From: Minicystis rosea
GTDB taxonomy: Bacteria > Myxococcota_A > Polyangia > Polyangiales > Polyangiaceae
Assembly (NCBI GenBank): GCA_001931535.1
Contig: CP016211.1
Location: forward strand, 10,462,377 to 10,526,376
DNA: 64,000 bases
Reading direction: 5' to 3'
Shown piece by piece: positions 43,352 through 51,794 of the stretch; position 1 is the first letter of the stretch; each line of letters begins with the position of its first letter. The notes beneath the pieces are model-generated. The model had not been told where the DNA came from, made no database searches, and saw only the letters and a program-made list of their open reading frames with translations. The position numbers were made by a program, and so were the translations under genes.

Positions 43352-45097
43352 CTACTTCGGCGGCGGCCGGCTCGGCGGCTTGCCGGTGGCCTCGAGCGTC
43401 GGAGGCCGCTCCAGGAGAGGCGGGCCGGCGACGGGGAGCGAGATCTCGAAGACGGCGCCGGCCTTCTGCGCCTTGCGGTACGAGATCTCGCCGCCGTGCT
43501 CGAACACGATGCGCTGCACGATGGCGAGGCCGAGGCCCGTGCCCTTCTCCTTCGTGGTCGCGTAGGGCTCGAACAACCGCGGCAGGAACTCTTCGGGCAC
43601 GCCGGGGCCGTTGTCGCGCACCACGATGCGCACGCGCTCGTTCGCGTGCGCGTCGATCGTCACGGTCACCCGCGGATCGGGGCGCACGGCGGAGGCGGCG
43701 TCCAGGCCGTTCTGGATCAGGTTGGTGAGCACCTGGATGATTTGATCGCGGTCCGCCGAGACCATCGGGATCGGCTCGGCGGCGAGCTCGACGCGGGGCG
43801 GGCCCGTGACGGCGGCGCCGTCCGGCGGCGAGGCGTGCAGCGTCACCACGCCGCGGGCCACTTGCACCAAATCGATCGGCTCCGGGTTGGGCGGCGGCAT
43901 GCGGTTGAAGCGCGTGAACTCGGTCACGATGTTGGCGATGCGATGCACCTCGCCGAGCACCGTGGACGTCGCCTCCTCGAAGTACTCGTCGAAGGCGGGA
44001 TCGTCGCGCATGCGCAGGCGCCGCAGCGTCTCCACGGCGGCGCGGATGGGCGCGAGCGGGTTCTTGATCTCGTGCGCGATCTGCCGCGCCACCTCGCGCC
44101 GCGCGGCGATGCGCTCCGTGGCCGCGAGGCGCTTGCGCATGGCGGTGAGCGCGTCGATTGTCTTGTTGAAGGCCTCGGCGAGCGCGGCGATCTCCCGGCC
44201 ACCATGACCGCGCACGTGCTTCGGCTCGCCGGTCACGACCTCGCGCGTCTCGTGCGCCAGCGCCGAGAGCGGGCGCGAGAGGCTGCGGGCCAGCACCAGC
44301 GCGATGCCCACCGCGACGACGATGGCCGCCGCGCCGGTCAAGAGGATGTCGCGATCGAACTTGCTCAGCGCCGCCTTGAGCTCGCCCCGCGGGACGGAGG
44401 CGACGACCTTGAGGCCGCTCACCACGGTGGAGTCGATGGCGCGCACGGCCACGTCTTCGTCGCTCGACGGCGCGGGCGACGCCGGATCGACGACGGTGAG
44501 CGTGAGCCGGTAGGCGCTGCCGATGCGCGCGAGGATGGATGCGATGCGCCGCGATCCCACGAGGCCGACGGTGACGCCGTTGCTCGAGCGGGCGCAGTGC
44601 ACTTCCATCGACGGCTCGCCGCCGGCGGTGCGCGGGCGCAGGCTGGGCGCGCCGGGCGTCTGCTTGAGGAGCGCGGCGAGGCGCGGATCGCGCACGCCGA
44701 TGCGGCCCACCTCGGTGGCGCCGAGGATGGTGCCGTCGCCGGCGACGAGGACGAGATCGTCGAGGCGCAGCGCGCGCGCCTGATCGGGGACGGCGTAGCG
44801 GATGGAGATGAGGCTGCCGGGATCGATGGCCTTGAGATCGCCCTTGGCGCGATCGAGGGCGAGGTGCGCCTTGTCGACGAAGGTGTCGTGCTCGCAGAGC
44901 GGCGCGAGCAGCCCGCGCAGCGCCTCCGCCTCCCAGCCGAGCTCGAGGGACACGCCGCTGGCCGCGGCCTCGATGCGGCTCTCGAAATCGCCCTCGATGA
45001 TGCCGCGCGAGGTCCGCCGCACCGAGGCGCCGACGAGCGCCGTCGCCAGGACGGCGACGAACCCGAAGGCGAGGAGAAGGCGAGCGGCGAGCGTCAC
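43352..45097 (-). CDS. membrane sensor histidine kinase (NtrY-like)
   Basis: A 581-residue kinase. Transmembrane helices at ~5-24 and ~252-271 enclose a ~225-residue periplasmic sensor region. HAMP follows (~272-325), then HisKA with the phospho-acceptor His342 (QIAHEIKNPLAPIRAA) and a HATPase domain with NLIQNGLDAA (N box), VRDNGPGVP (G1), and GTGLGLAIV (G2). The H-box IAHEIKNPLAPI is characteristic of the NtrY group. The start is GTG 45097. No response regulator is adjacent; it is divergent from the chemoreceptor gene across 335 bases. Pairing with the orphan regulator at 5.4 kb cannot be claimed. Confidence 0.9.
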   Translation of the reverse strand: MTLAARLLLAFGFVAVLATALVGASVRRTSRGIIEGDFESRIEAAASGVSLELGWEAEALRGLLAPLCEHDTFVDKAHLALDRAKGDLKAIDPGSLISIRYAVPDQARALRLDDLVLVAGDGTILGATEVGRIGVRDPRLAALLKQTPGAPSLRPRTAGGEPSMEVHCARSSNGVTVGLVGSRRIASILARIGSAYRLTLTVVDPASPAPSSDEDVAVRAIDSTVVSGLKVVASVPRGELKAALSKFDRDILLTGAAAIVVAVGIALVLARSLSRPLSALAHETREVVTGEPKHVRGHGGREIAALAEAFNKTIDALTAMRKRLAATERIAARREVARQIAHEIKNPLAPIRAAVETLRRLRMRDDPAFDEYFEEATSTVLGEVHRIANIVTEFTRFNRMPPPNPEPIDLVQVARGVVTLHASPPDGAAVTGPPRVELAAEPIPMVSADRDQIIQVLTNLIQNGLDAASAVRPDPRVTVTIDAHANERVRIVVRDNGPGVPEEFLPRLFEPYATTKEKGTGLGLAIVQRIVFEHGGEISYRKAQKAGAVFEISLPVAGPPLLERPPTLEATGKPPSRPPPK

Positions 45098-45432
45098 GAG
45101 GGGATCCGGGCCGCGCAGGCTCGCGGCCGGGGAATCCTACACGCGCCGGCCGGCGCGGACGAATCGCGCATGGCGTGCGTGGAGGTCGCAGGGTCCGTGA
45201 GCGAGGGCACGCCGCACCAGGCACACCCGTCTCGGCACGGCTTTCTCCGGGTGACACCCGCTGAACGGACGCACGCCCCGGGGCTCTCGGCCGGCGTGAT
45301 TTCGGGCGCAGCGTAGGCGCTCGAACCCTGGCCTATCCAAGCGATCTTGCACCCGAGGGCACAAGCCCCCTAGGCTGCCGGCCCTGCGGCCGCGTCCGTT
45401 CGGGCGCGCTCTTCCGTAGGCGGTCCGGCACT
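45098..45432. other. divergent promoter region, histidine kinase / chemoreceptor
   Basis: 335 bases without a gene; must hold both promoters. TTGCAC at 45347-45352 with CTAGGC 17 bases on is a weak promoter candidate for the chemoreceptor. No strong inverted repeat noticed. Confidence 0.4.
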
Positions 45433-47658
45433 ATGAATCTCCGGCAAATCGGCTTGATTGGCGCCCCCATCGTCCTGGGGTACCTCCTCAGCCTCCTCGC
45501 ACCTTCGCTCGGCGCATACACGCCGCAGCTTCTCATTGGTTTGGGGCTCGCGGCTGCAGCGGCGATCGCGGTCGCCGCGTCGTCGTCCGGTGGCAAGGGG
45601 CCATCGCTCGCGCCCTTGATCGAAGCGCTCCGCGTCGCCAGCCGCGGCAAGCGCCCCAAGCTCCCCGACGGGATCAGCGGCGAGCTGGCCGAGGCCTACG
45701 AGGAAATCGACAAGGTCGCGAAGCGCGGCGTCGAGCTGACCGAAGAGGTCGCGCGGCTCGAAGAGAACGCGGGCGGCTCCACCATCAACGTGGAAGCGCT
45801 CCTCGACGCGGCCGAGCGCGCGTCGCGTGGCGAGCGCTCGCGGGCGCCGACCGGCTCCGACGCGCAGACCGTGCAGCTCATCGGTGAGCTGAGCGCGCTC
45901 GCCGAGCGGGTCGCGGCCACCGATCAGGAGAGCAGGTCGCGGCGCAACGAGGCGCAGGCCATGCTCGACCGCGCCACCGCCGCCGAGGCCGAGGCGAAGG
46001 CCGCGCGCGACGAGATCTTCTCGCTCCGCGAGCGGCTCACGGCGACCGACATGGAGGCGAAGGCGAGCCGCAACGAGCTCTCCGCGCTCAAGGAGCGGCT
46101 CTACTCCGCGGAGTCCGACAGCAAGGCGGGCTCCGCCGAGCGCGCCACGCTCGTCGAGCGCATGAGCCTCGCCGAGACGGAGCTCAAGCAGCGCCGCGCC
46201 GAGAACGCCCGCGATCTCTCCGACCTGGTCGAGGCCGCCATGCGCGCCTCCGAAGGCGAGCGCGTGCGTCCGCCGCCGGGCGCCTCGTCCGAAGCGGCGC
46301 GCGTCTACGGCGAGCTGGCCGCCCTCTCCGATCGCATGATCCAAGCGGAGCAACGCGACAAGCAGCGCCGCAGCGAGCTCGTGCAGGCCTCGGGCGCGCT
46401 CGAGGATCAGTTCCCCCGCCTCCAGGACGGCGTCGGCCACATCCTCCAGGCGAGCGAGCAGGCCTCGGAGCACATCCGCGACATGACGACCGCGCTGGCC
46501 AACATCGCGCAGTCGATCGAGAGCCTCGCGTCGAGCGCCGAAGAGTCGAGCTCCAGCATCCTGGAGATGACGGCGACCAACGACGAGACCGCGGAGAACG
46601 TCGGCGAGCTGGCCAACAGCGTGCGCGAGACGGTCTCCTCGATCGAGGAGATGGCGTACTCGATCCGCGAGGTCGCGAAGAACGTCGACGCCCTCTCGCT
46701 CACCGCCGAGGAGACGAGCTCCTCGATGAACGAGATGGACGTCTCCATCGACCAGGTGCAGTCGAACGCCAACGAGACGGCGCGCCTCTCCGAAGAGGTG
46801 GCGACCGACGCCGAGAAGGGCGCCGAAGCCATCCTCAAGACGATCGGCGAGATCTACCGCATCAAGGAGTCGAGCCAGGAGGCGGTGGCCGTCATCTCGA
46901 ACCTCGGCTTCCGCATCGAGGCCATCGGTCAGATCCTCGCGGTCATCGACGACGTCGCCGAGCAGACCAACCTGCTCGCGCTCAACGCCGCCATCATCGC
47001 GGCGCAGGCCGGTGAGCACGGCAAGGGCTTCGCCGTCGTGGCCGACGAGATCAAAGATCTCGCCGAGCGCGCCGGCGGCAGCACCAAGGAGATCGCCGAG
47101 CTCATCAAGACCATCCAGAGCGAGTCGAAGAACGCCATCGCCGCCGTCGAGCGCGGCGCGCACAACGTCGATCGCGGCGTCGAGGTCTCGAACGAAGCGG
47201 AGCGCGCGCTCAAGAAGATCCTCGAGAGCTCGCAGAAGTCGACGAACATGGTGCGCGCCATCGCCCGCGCCACCGTCGAGCAGGCCAAGGGCTCGAAGCA
47301 GGTCACCGACGCCATCGGCCGCATCGCCGAGACGGTGCAGCAGATCGCGGCCGCCACCGCGGAGCAGGCGCGCGGCTCGGAGCTCATCATGAAGAGCGCC
47401 GAGAAGATGCGCACCATCACCCAGCACGTCGAGCGCTCGAGCCAGGAGCAGGCGCGCGGCGGCCGTCAGATCACCACGGCCATCGAGCAGATCAGCAACA
47501 TGGTCAACAACCTGAACAGCGCCCAGCGCACCCAGATGCGCGGCGGCGAGCAGCTCCTCGACGCGGCCCGCCGCATCGAGGAGAGCGCGCGCATGCAGGA
47601 GCAGGCCGTGCGCCAGCTCGTCACCGCGACCGAGCGCCTCCGCCGCGCCGTCGCGTGA
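45433..47658 (+). CDS. methyl-accepting chemotaxis protein without periplasmic domain
   Basis: A 741-residue receptor. Two closely spaced N-terminal transmembrane helices (~8-26 and ~33-50) leave almost no periplasmic loop. Residues ~60-340 are charged coiled coil. The signalling domain (~350-735) ends in a helical hairpin whose tip is EQTNLLALNAAIIAAQAGEHGKGFAVVADEIKDLAERA, where many receptors have IEAARAGE. Such receptors sense from the cytoplasm or membrane. No che or frz genes are nearby, so its partners lie elsewhere. Myxobacteria have many such orphan receptors. Confidence 0.92.
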   Translation: MNLRQIGLIGAPIVLGYLLSLLAPSLGAYTPQLLIGLGLAAAAAIAVAASSSGGKGPSLAPLIEALRVASRGKRPKLPDGISGELAEAYEEIDKVAKRGVELTEEVARLEENAGGSTINVEALLDAAERASRGERSRAPTGSDAQTVQLIGELSALAERVAATDQESRSRRNEAQAMLDRATAAEAEAKAARDEIFSLRERLTATDMEAKASRNELSALKERLYSAESDSKAGSAERATLVERMSLAETELKQRRAENARDLSDLVEAAMRASEGERVRPPPGASSEAARVYGELAALSDRMIQAEQRDKQRRSELVQASGALEDQFPRLQDGVGHILQASEQASEHIRDMTTALANIAQSIESLASSAEESSSSILEMTATNDETAENVGELANSVRETVSSIEEMAYSIREVAKNVDALSLTAEETSSSMNEMDVSIDQVQSNANETARLSEEVATDAEKGAEAILKTIGEIYRIKESSQEAVAVISNLGFRIEAIGQILAVIDDVAEQTNLLALNAAIIAAQAGEHGKGFAVVADEIKDLAERAGGSTKEIAELIKTIQSESKNAIAAVERGAHNVDRGVEVSNEAERALKKILESSQKSTNMVRAIARATVEQAKGSKQVTDAIGRIAETVQQIAAATAEQARGSELIMKSAEKMRTITQHVERSSQEQARGGRQITTAIEQISNMVNNLNSAQRTQMRGGEQLLDAARRIEESARMQEQAVRQLVTATERLRRAVA

Positions 47659-47663
47659 CTCGA

Positions 47664-47687
47664 CGGCGAGGGCACGTGCCCTCGCCG
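47664..47687. repeat. 24-bp perfect palindrome
   Basis: CGGCGAGGGCAC/GTGCCCTCGCCG, six bases after the chemoreceptor stop and eight bases before the terminator stem. Either a second terminator stem or a protein-binding site. Confidence 0.6.
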
Positions 47688-47694
47688 CCACAGC

Positions 47695-47740
47695 ACGAAG
47701 CCCGCTTCATCGAAGAGGTGAAGCGGGCTTCGTCATTTCC
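47695..47740 (+). terminator. terminator of the chemoreceptor gene
   Basis: Perfect 15-bp stem ACGAAGCCCGCTTCA / TGAAGCGGGCTTCGT, nine-base loop, followed by CATTTCC. Confidence 0.8.
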
Positions 47741-47913
47741 GAGCCCCCCATCCGCTTCATCGCAGACCCCGAATCATCCCGAGGCACCACCAACGACAGC
47801 GGGCCACATCACATGCTGGCCGCTCTCCTCCCCCTTCGCCCGCCGCGGATTCCTCCCCCGTTCCTTTCCCAATCCCCTGGGGATGCGCTAGTGGTCCCGG
47901 CTGGAACCGCTGC

Positions 47914-48900
47914 ATGGCCGTCACGATCGTGGTGTTGTCGGGGAGCGAGCCGGGCCTGCCCGACCTGTCCCTCACGCTGGACAGTCCTCGCATCGTCATC
48001 GGCCGCGGCGACGGCTGCGAGGTGCGCCTCCCCGACCCCAGCGTGAGCAGCCGTCACGCCTCGCTCCGCCAGCGCGGCGGTGAGTACGTCCTGCTCGACG
48101 AAGGCAGCCGCAACGGCACCTTCCACGGCCCCGTGCGCCTCCCGCCGCAAACGCCGCGCGTCGTGCGCTCGGGGGAGCGCGTGCGCGTCGGGCGGGTGTG
48201 GCTCGAAGTGCGATTCGAGCCCGCCATCGTCAAAGGCAGCACCGCTGCGGCCGCGCGCGAGCTGGCACTCTCCTTGGTCTCGCGCGGCCTCGCCTCGCAG
48301 GGCGAAGAGCCGGGCCCGCGCGTCTCCGTGCTCGACGGCCCCGACGCCGGCCAAGCCCTCCCCGTCGACGTGATGGGTCACACCTGGTCCATCGCCTCGG
48401 GCGACGCCGACATCGTCATCGGCGACGCCGCGCTGGCCAAGCGCCGCATCGAGATCACCCGTCGCGGTGACGCCCTCCTCCTGCGCGATCTCGGCGCGGG
48501 CCCGCCGCTCCTCCTCGACGACGCGCCCCTCGCGCACGACGACGCCACCTGGCGCGCCGGCCAAGTGCTCACCGTCGGTCGCACGCGGGTCGCCTACGAC
48601 TACGTGGCGGCCGCCGCGCTCGCCGAGATCGAGCGCAGCCCCGACGAAGCAATGGCCGACGACGAGGCGCCCTCTGCGCCCGCCGGCACCGTCGCGTCCT
48701 CCGACGACACCCCGCCTCCCGACGACGTAAAGTCGCTCGACACCACCCCGACGCCCGGTCCCATCGACGCCGTCGCCCGCAAACCGAAGAAGGCCGCCGA
48801 TGCGGGTGGCTGGGGCATGCTCGACTCCGCTGTCGTCATCCTCGCCATCGGTGTCCTCGTCCTGAGCGTCCTCGGCGGCTTCTGGCTCCTCGGCCGCTGA
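47914..48900 (+). CDS. double-FHA protein with C-terminal membrane anchor
   Basis: A 328-residue protein. The first FHA domain (~20-100) is well conserved: RIVIGRGDGCEVRL, SVSSRHASL, SRNGTFHG, so it should bind phosphothreonine. A second, more divergent FHA-like domain (~130-230) has IVIGDAALAKRRIEI and lacks the SxxH motif. A Pro/Asp-rich linker precedes one transmembrane helix (~303-325, VVILAIGVLVLSVLGGFWLL), making it a tail-anchored cytoplasmic protein. FHA proteins usually read Ser/Thr kinase activity; one such kinase gene lies at 54.7 kb. Confidence 0.85.
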   Translation: MAVTIVVLSGSEPGLPDLSLTLDSPRIVIGRGDGCEVRLPDPSVSSRHASLRQRGGEYVLLDEGSRNGTFHGPVRLPPQTPRVVRSGERVRVGRVWLEVRFEPAIVKGSTAAAARELALSLVSRGLASQGEEPGPRVSVLDGPDAGQALPVDVMGHTWSIASGDADIVIGDAALAKRRIEITRRGDALLLRDLGAGPPLLLDDAPLAHDDATWRAGQVLTVGRTRVAYDYVAAAALAEIERSPDEAMADDEAPSAPAGTVASSDDTPPPDDVKSLDTTPTPGPIDAVARKPKKAADAGGWGMLDSAVVILAIGVLVLSVLGGFWLLGR

Positions 48901-48936
48901 GCGCGCTCGCATGACACTCGCGCTTCGACGAAGCCG

Positions 48937-49071
48937 TCGCAGCCGCGAACGCCAGTGAGCGGACCCCAGCAAGCGGACCGCACACGCCGCACGCGAGCGT
49001 GGATGCTGGTGGCGCTTCGGGTGGCATCGGGGACGTGACGGCTGAGCCCGCTCACTGGCGTTCGCGGCTGC
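48937..49071. repeat. 135-bp element with 24-bp perfect inverted ends
   Basis: Left arm 48937-48960 and right arm 49048-49071 are exact reverse complements over 24 bases (GCAGCCGCGAACGCCAGTGA... and its complement), separated by 87 bases. It lies between two convergent genes and contains no gene. Confidence 0.85.
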
Positions 49072-49147
49072 TGCCTTTGCCAAGCCCATGGCGATGCGCG
49101 CAGCCGCGCGTGGGTCGCGGCTGATGCCTGGCGGGGAAGCTTTGGAG

Positions 49148-50131
49148 CTAAAGCTTCCCGGCCAGGATCCGCGTGCCGGCGACGGTGGACGCTTCGTCGA
49201 ACAGGAAGGGCAGGCGCACCTTCGGCAGATCGAGGGAGCGCTCGAGGCGCGCGAGGCTCTCGGCTTGGACGCGTTCGCGCACGGCGCGGCGGGCGCCGGC
49301 GACGACGGCGCTCTCGGCGGTGCCGGCGCTGCGGGTCGGGGCGCCGATGTCGAGGAGCGAGGGATCGGCGAGCAGGGCCTCGCGCTCCTCGGGGGAGAAG
49401 AGGGGATCGAGCACGCCGTTGATCACGAGCGAGAGCACGGGCAGGCCCAGATCGCCGCGGATCCCGCTCACGAGCTCGATGGTCTCGGTGGTCGGCATCT
49501 CTTCAGGCAAGGTCACCACCACGACGCCGCTCTGCGAGGGATCGCGGAACATGGCCCACGCGGCCTCGGCGTCGCGACGGAGGACGCCGGGGGGCACGAC
49601 GTCGAGGATCACCTTCGGCACGCGCAACATGTCGAGGCCGTGGCCGGTCGCGGGCGCGTCGAGGAGCACGACGTCGAAGCGGTTCGACCCGTCGTCGAGC
49701 GCTTCGGTGGTGTGAAACCAGGCCTTGCCGAGCATGGCCCACTCGTAGAGGCCCGGCGTCGCGCGGAAGAAGGTCTTCGTGTACTTGTTCTCGAAGACGG
49801 CCCGCGCCAGCGCGCCGACCTTGATCACCATCTCGCCGTACTCGCGCAGCGCTTGCTCCGGCAGGATGTTCACGGCCCACACGCCGTCGGCGACGGGCAT
49901 CAGGTCGTGACCGATGGGCTTCGTCCCGAGGATGGCCGAGAGCCGCTCCTTGGTGTTGCACATGGCCACGAGCACGCGCTTGCCGCGCGCGGCCATGGCG
50001 AGCGCCAGAGCAGCACAGACCGTCGTCTTGCCGACGCCGCCCTTGCCGGTCACAAAAAGGAACCGCCTGTCGCCCAGCGCCGCAGCGGCGCCGTCGGCGA
50101 AGGATGCGGAGTCGAGCGTTCGAGATGTCAT
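49148..50131 (-). CDS. ArsA/GET3-type anion-transporting ATPase
   Basis: A 327-residue P-loop protein of the ArsA/GET3 type: FVTGKGGVGKTTVCAALALA (deviant Walker A with the signature lysine, ~27-46), DVVLLDAPATGHGLDMLRVP (switch II), and later VVTLPEEMPTTET and SLVINGVLDPL. Unlike arsenite pumps there is no ars gene nearby, and the fold is a single ATPase domain that should dimerise. Homologues in myxobacteria often occur in pairs; only one is present here. ATG 50131 is chosen over a further upstream in-frame codon. It is divergent from the APS reductase gene across 93 bases. Confidence 0.85.
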   Translation of the reverse strand: MTSRTLDSASFADGAAAALGDRRFLFVTGKGGVGKTTVCAALALAMAARGKRVLVAMCNTKERLSAILGTKPIGHDLMPVADGVWAVNILPEQALREYGEMVIKVGALARAVFENKYTKTFFRATPGLYEWAMLGKAWFHTTEALDDGSNRFDVVLLDAPATGHGLDMLRVPKVILDVVPPGVLRRDAEAAWAMFRDPSQSGVVVVTLPEEMPTTETIELVSGIRGDLGLPVLSLVINGVLDPLFSPEEREALLADPSLLDIGAPTRSAGTAESAVVAGARRAVRERVQAESLARLERSLDLPKVRLPFLFDEASTVAGTRILAGKL

Positions 50132-50224
50132 GCGGCGAGCCGGCAATCCCTAGGCGACGATCCCCGGCGACGCAACCCAGTATGCGCCGTACCCGCGCGG
50201 CCGGGCTCTGCTAGAAACACGACG

Positions 50225-50998
50225 ATGCGCGTCATGGAACGCCACCTCGGGCCCCTGAACGAGCGTTTCCAGGCAGCGTCGCCCATCGAGATCCTCCGCT
50301 TCGCGAAGGAGATCTTCGGCGATCGCGTGGCCATCCTTTCCAGCATGCAGCGGGCCGGCACCGCCCTCTGCCACGTGGCGGACCGGGCTCAGCTCGCTTT
50401 CGACGTGCTCTTCGTCGACACCGGCGTCCTCCACGCCGAGACCTTGCAGACACGCGACGCCCTCGCCGCGAGCCACCCGCACCTCCGCGTCGTGACGCTG
50501 AGCCCCGCGCGCACCATGGCCCAGCAGATCGCCGACGAGGGCGTGCTCTACCTGAGCCGCGAGGGGCAGGAGCGCTGCTGCGAGCTGCGCAAAAGCGTTC
50601 CATTGCAGAGCGTGCGCGGCCGCTACGACGCGCTCATCGGCGCGCTCCGCCGCGACGAGGGCGGGGCCCGCCAGGCGGTGCGCCCCTTCGGGCTCGACCC
50701 GGAAATGAACGCCCTCCGCGTGCACCCTTTCGCCAACTTCGCGCGCGAAGATCTCGACGGCTACCTCGCCGCCCACCCCGACGTGGTCGTGAATCCGCTG
50801 CATTCCATGGGCTTTCCCACCATCGGTTGCTTCCCCTGCACGACGCCCGTGATCCCCGACGAGCCCGAGCGCGCCGGTCGCTGGCGGCACCTCGCCAGCG
50901 TGCAGTACTGCGGGATCAACCCGATCGATCGTGGTGAGGACGCGAACAGCATCGAGCTCGACGATCGCTACGAGCGCGCGGGCGTGTTCGGAGGCTAA
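50225..50998 (+). CDS. cysH: adenylyl-sulfate (APS) reductase, assimilatory
   Basis: A 257-residue CysH-family reductase making sulfite in cysteine synthesis. VLFVDTGVLHAETLQTRD fits the nucleotide-binding loop. Cys118-Cys119 (ERCCELRK) and Cys202/Cys205 (IGCFPCTTPV) form the four-cysteine set binding a [4Fe-4S] cluster, which marks the APS-using rather than PAPS-using branch; Cys229 (QYCGINPID) fits the catalytic C-terminal ECGxH-type cysteine, though the context is unusual. ATG 50234 is an alternative. No other cys gene is visible here. Confidence 0.85.
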   Translation: MRVMERHLGPLNERFQAASPIEILRFAKEIFGDRVAILSSMQRAGTALCHVADRAQLAFDVLFVDTGVLHAETLQTRDALAASHPHLRVVTLSPARTMAQQIADEGVLYLSREGQERCCELRKSVPLQSVRGRYDALIGALRRDEGGARQAVRPFGLDPEMNALRVHPFANFAREDLDGYLAAHPDVVVNPLHSMGFPTIGCFPCTTPVIPDEPERAGRWRHLASVQYCGINPIDRGEDANSIELDDRYERAGVFGG

Positions 50999-51071
50999 AC
51001 CGTCTGCGAAGCCGGATTCGCGGCAGCTCTCCCTTGACGGGGCGGCTTTCCGGGGAGATTTCCCCGGGTCC

Positions 51072-51734
51072 ATGGCGGCGAGCTACTTCGACGTCGACGG
51101 CACGCTGGTGACGACCAACCTCGTGCACCCGACCGTCTTCTACATGTTGAATCAACCCACGCCTCTGCACAGCCTGGCCAAGCTCGGGCGCGCATTGGTG
51201 AAGGCTCCGTGGATGGTGCTGGCCGAGCTTCAGGATCGGCGCACCTTCAACGAGCTGCTCTTCAGCTCCTTCGAGGGCGTCTCCGAGGACCGGCTCATCG
51301 CCCTCGCGGAGGAGACCTTCGACACGGTGATGAAGCCCAACATCTACCCCGGCGCGAAGGATCTCGTGCAGACGAGCCTCGACAAAGGGCACGAGGTCAT
51401 CATCGTCTCGGGCGCGCTCGGCTTCCTGATGGAGCTCCTCGCGAAGCACCTCGGCGCCACGGGCTACATCGCCAATCACCTCGAGATCAAAGATCGGTTC
51501 GCCACCGGCAAGCTGCTCCGCCCGGTGGTCGCCGGGCCGGAGAAGGCGCGCCTCATCCGCGAGCACGCGCGCGCGCACGGCCACGATCTCGACGAGTGCT
51601 TCGCCTACTCCGACAGCTACTCCGACGTGCCGATGCTCTCGGTCGTCGGTCACCCCGCGGCGGTGAACCCGGATCGAAAGCTCTCGCTCCTCGCCAACGC
51701 GTATCACTGGCCCATCATCCGCCTCGCTGCGTAA
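51072..51734 (+). CDS. HAD-IB-family hydrolase
   Basis: A 220-residue HAD phosphatase of subfamily IB (SerB-like). Motif I is YFDVDGTLV (Asp7 nucleophile, Asp9), motif II is IIVSGALGF, and motif IV AYSDSYSDVPML. The helical cap insert lies at ~25-85. The substrate is unknown; related proteins act on phosphoserine, lysophospholipids or glycerol phosphates. It lies between cysH and the LarA-like gene; the copy-3 hairpin element begins immediately at its stop. Confidence 0.85.
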   Translation: MAASYFDVDGTLVTTNLVHPTVFYMLNQPTPLHSLAKLGRALVKAPWMVLAELQDRRTFNELLFSSFEGVSEDRLIALAEETFDTVMKPNIYPGAKDLVQTSLDKGHEVIIVSGALGFLMELLAKHLGATGYIANHLEIKDRFATGKLLRPVVAGPEKARLIREHARAHGHDLDECFAYSDSYSDVPMLSVVGHPAAVNPDRKLSLLANAYHWPIIRLAA

Positions 51735-51764
51735 CGATGGGGCCGCGAGCGGCCCCAAACCCCG
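51735..51764 (+). terminator. hairpin 3' element (family copy 3), downstream of HAD gene
   Basis: Begins on the base after the TAA stop; identical over 30 bases to the copy at 2175-2204 (opposite strand), stem GGGGCCGC/GCGGCCCC. Confidence 0.6.
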
Positions 51765-51794
51765 ACGCCCTGCGGGCGCCTGAGGACGACTGTC

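Noticed and set aside
45370..47691. A 773-codon frame antisense to the chemoreceptor
   Set aside because: The chemoreceptor is clear from its hairpin-tip motif; the antisense frame has no domain.
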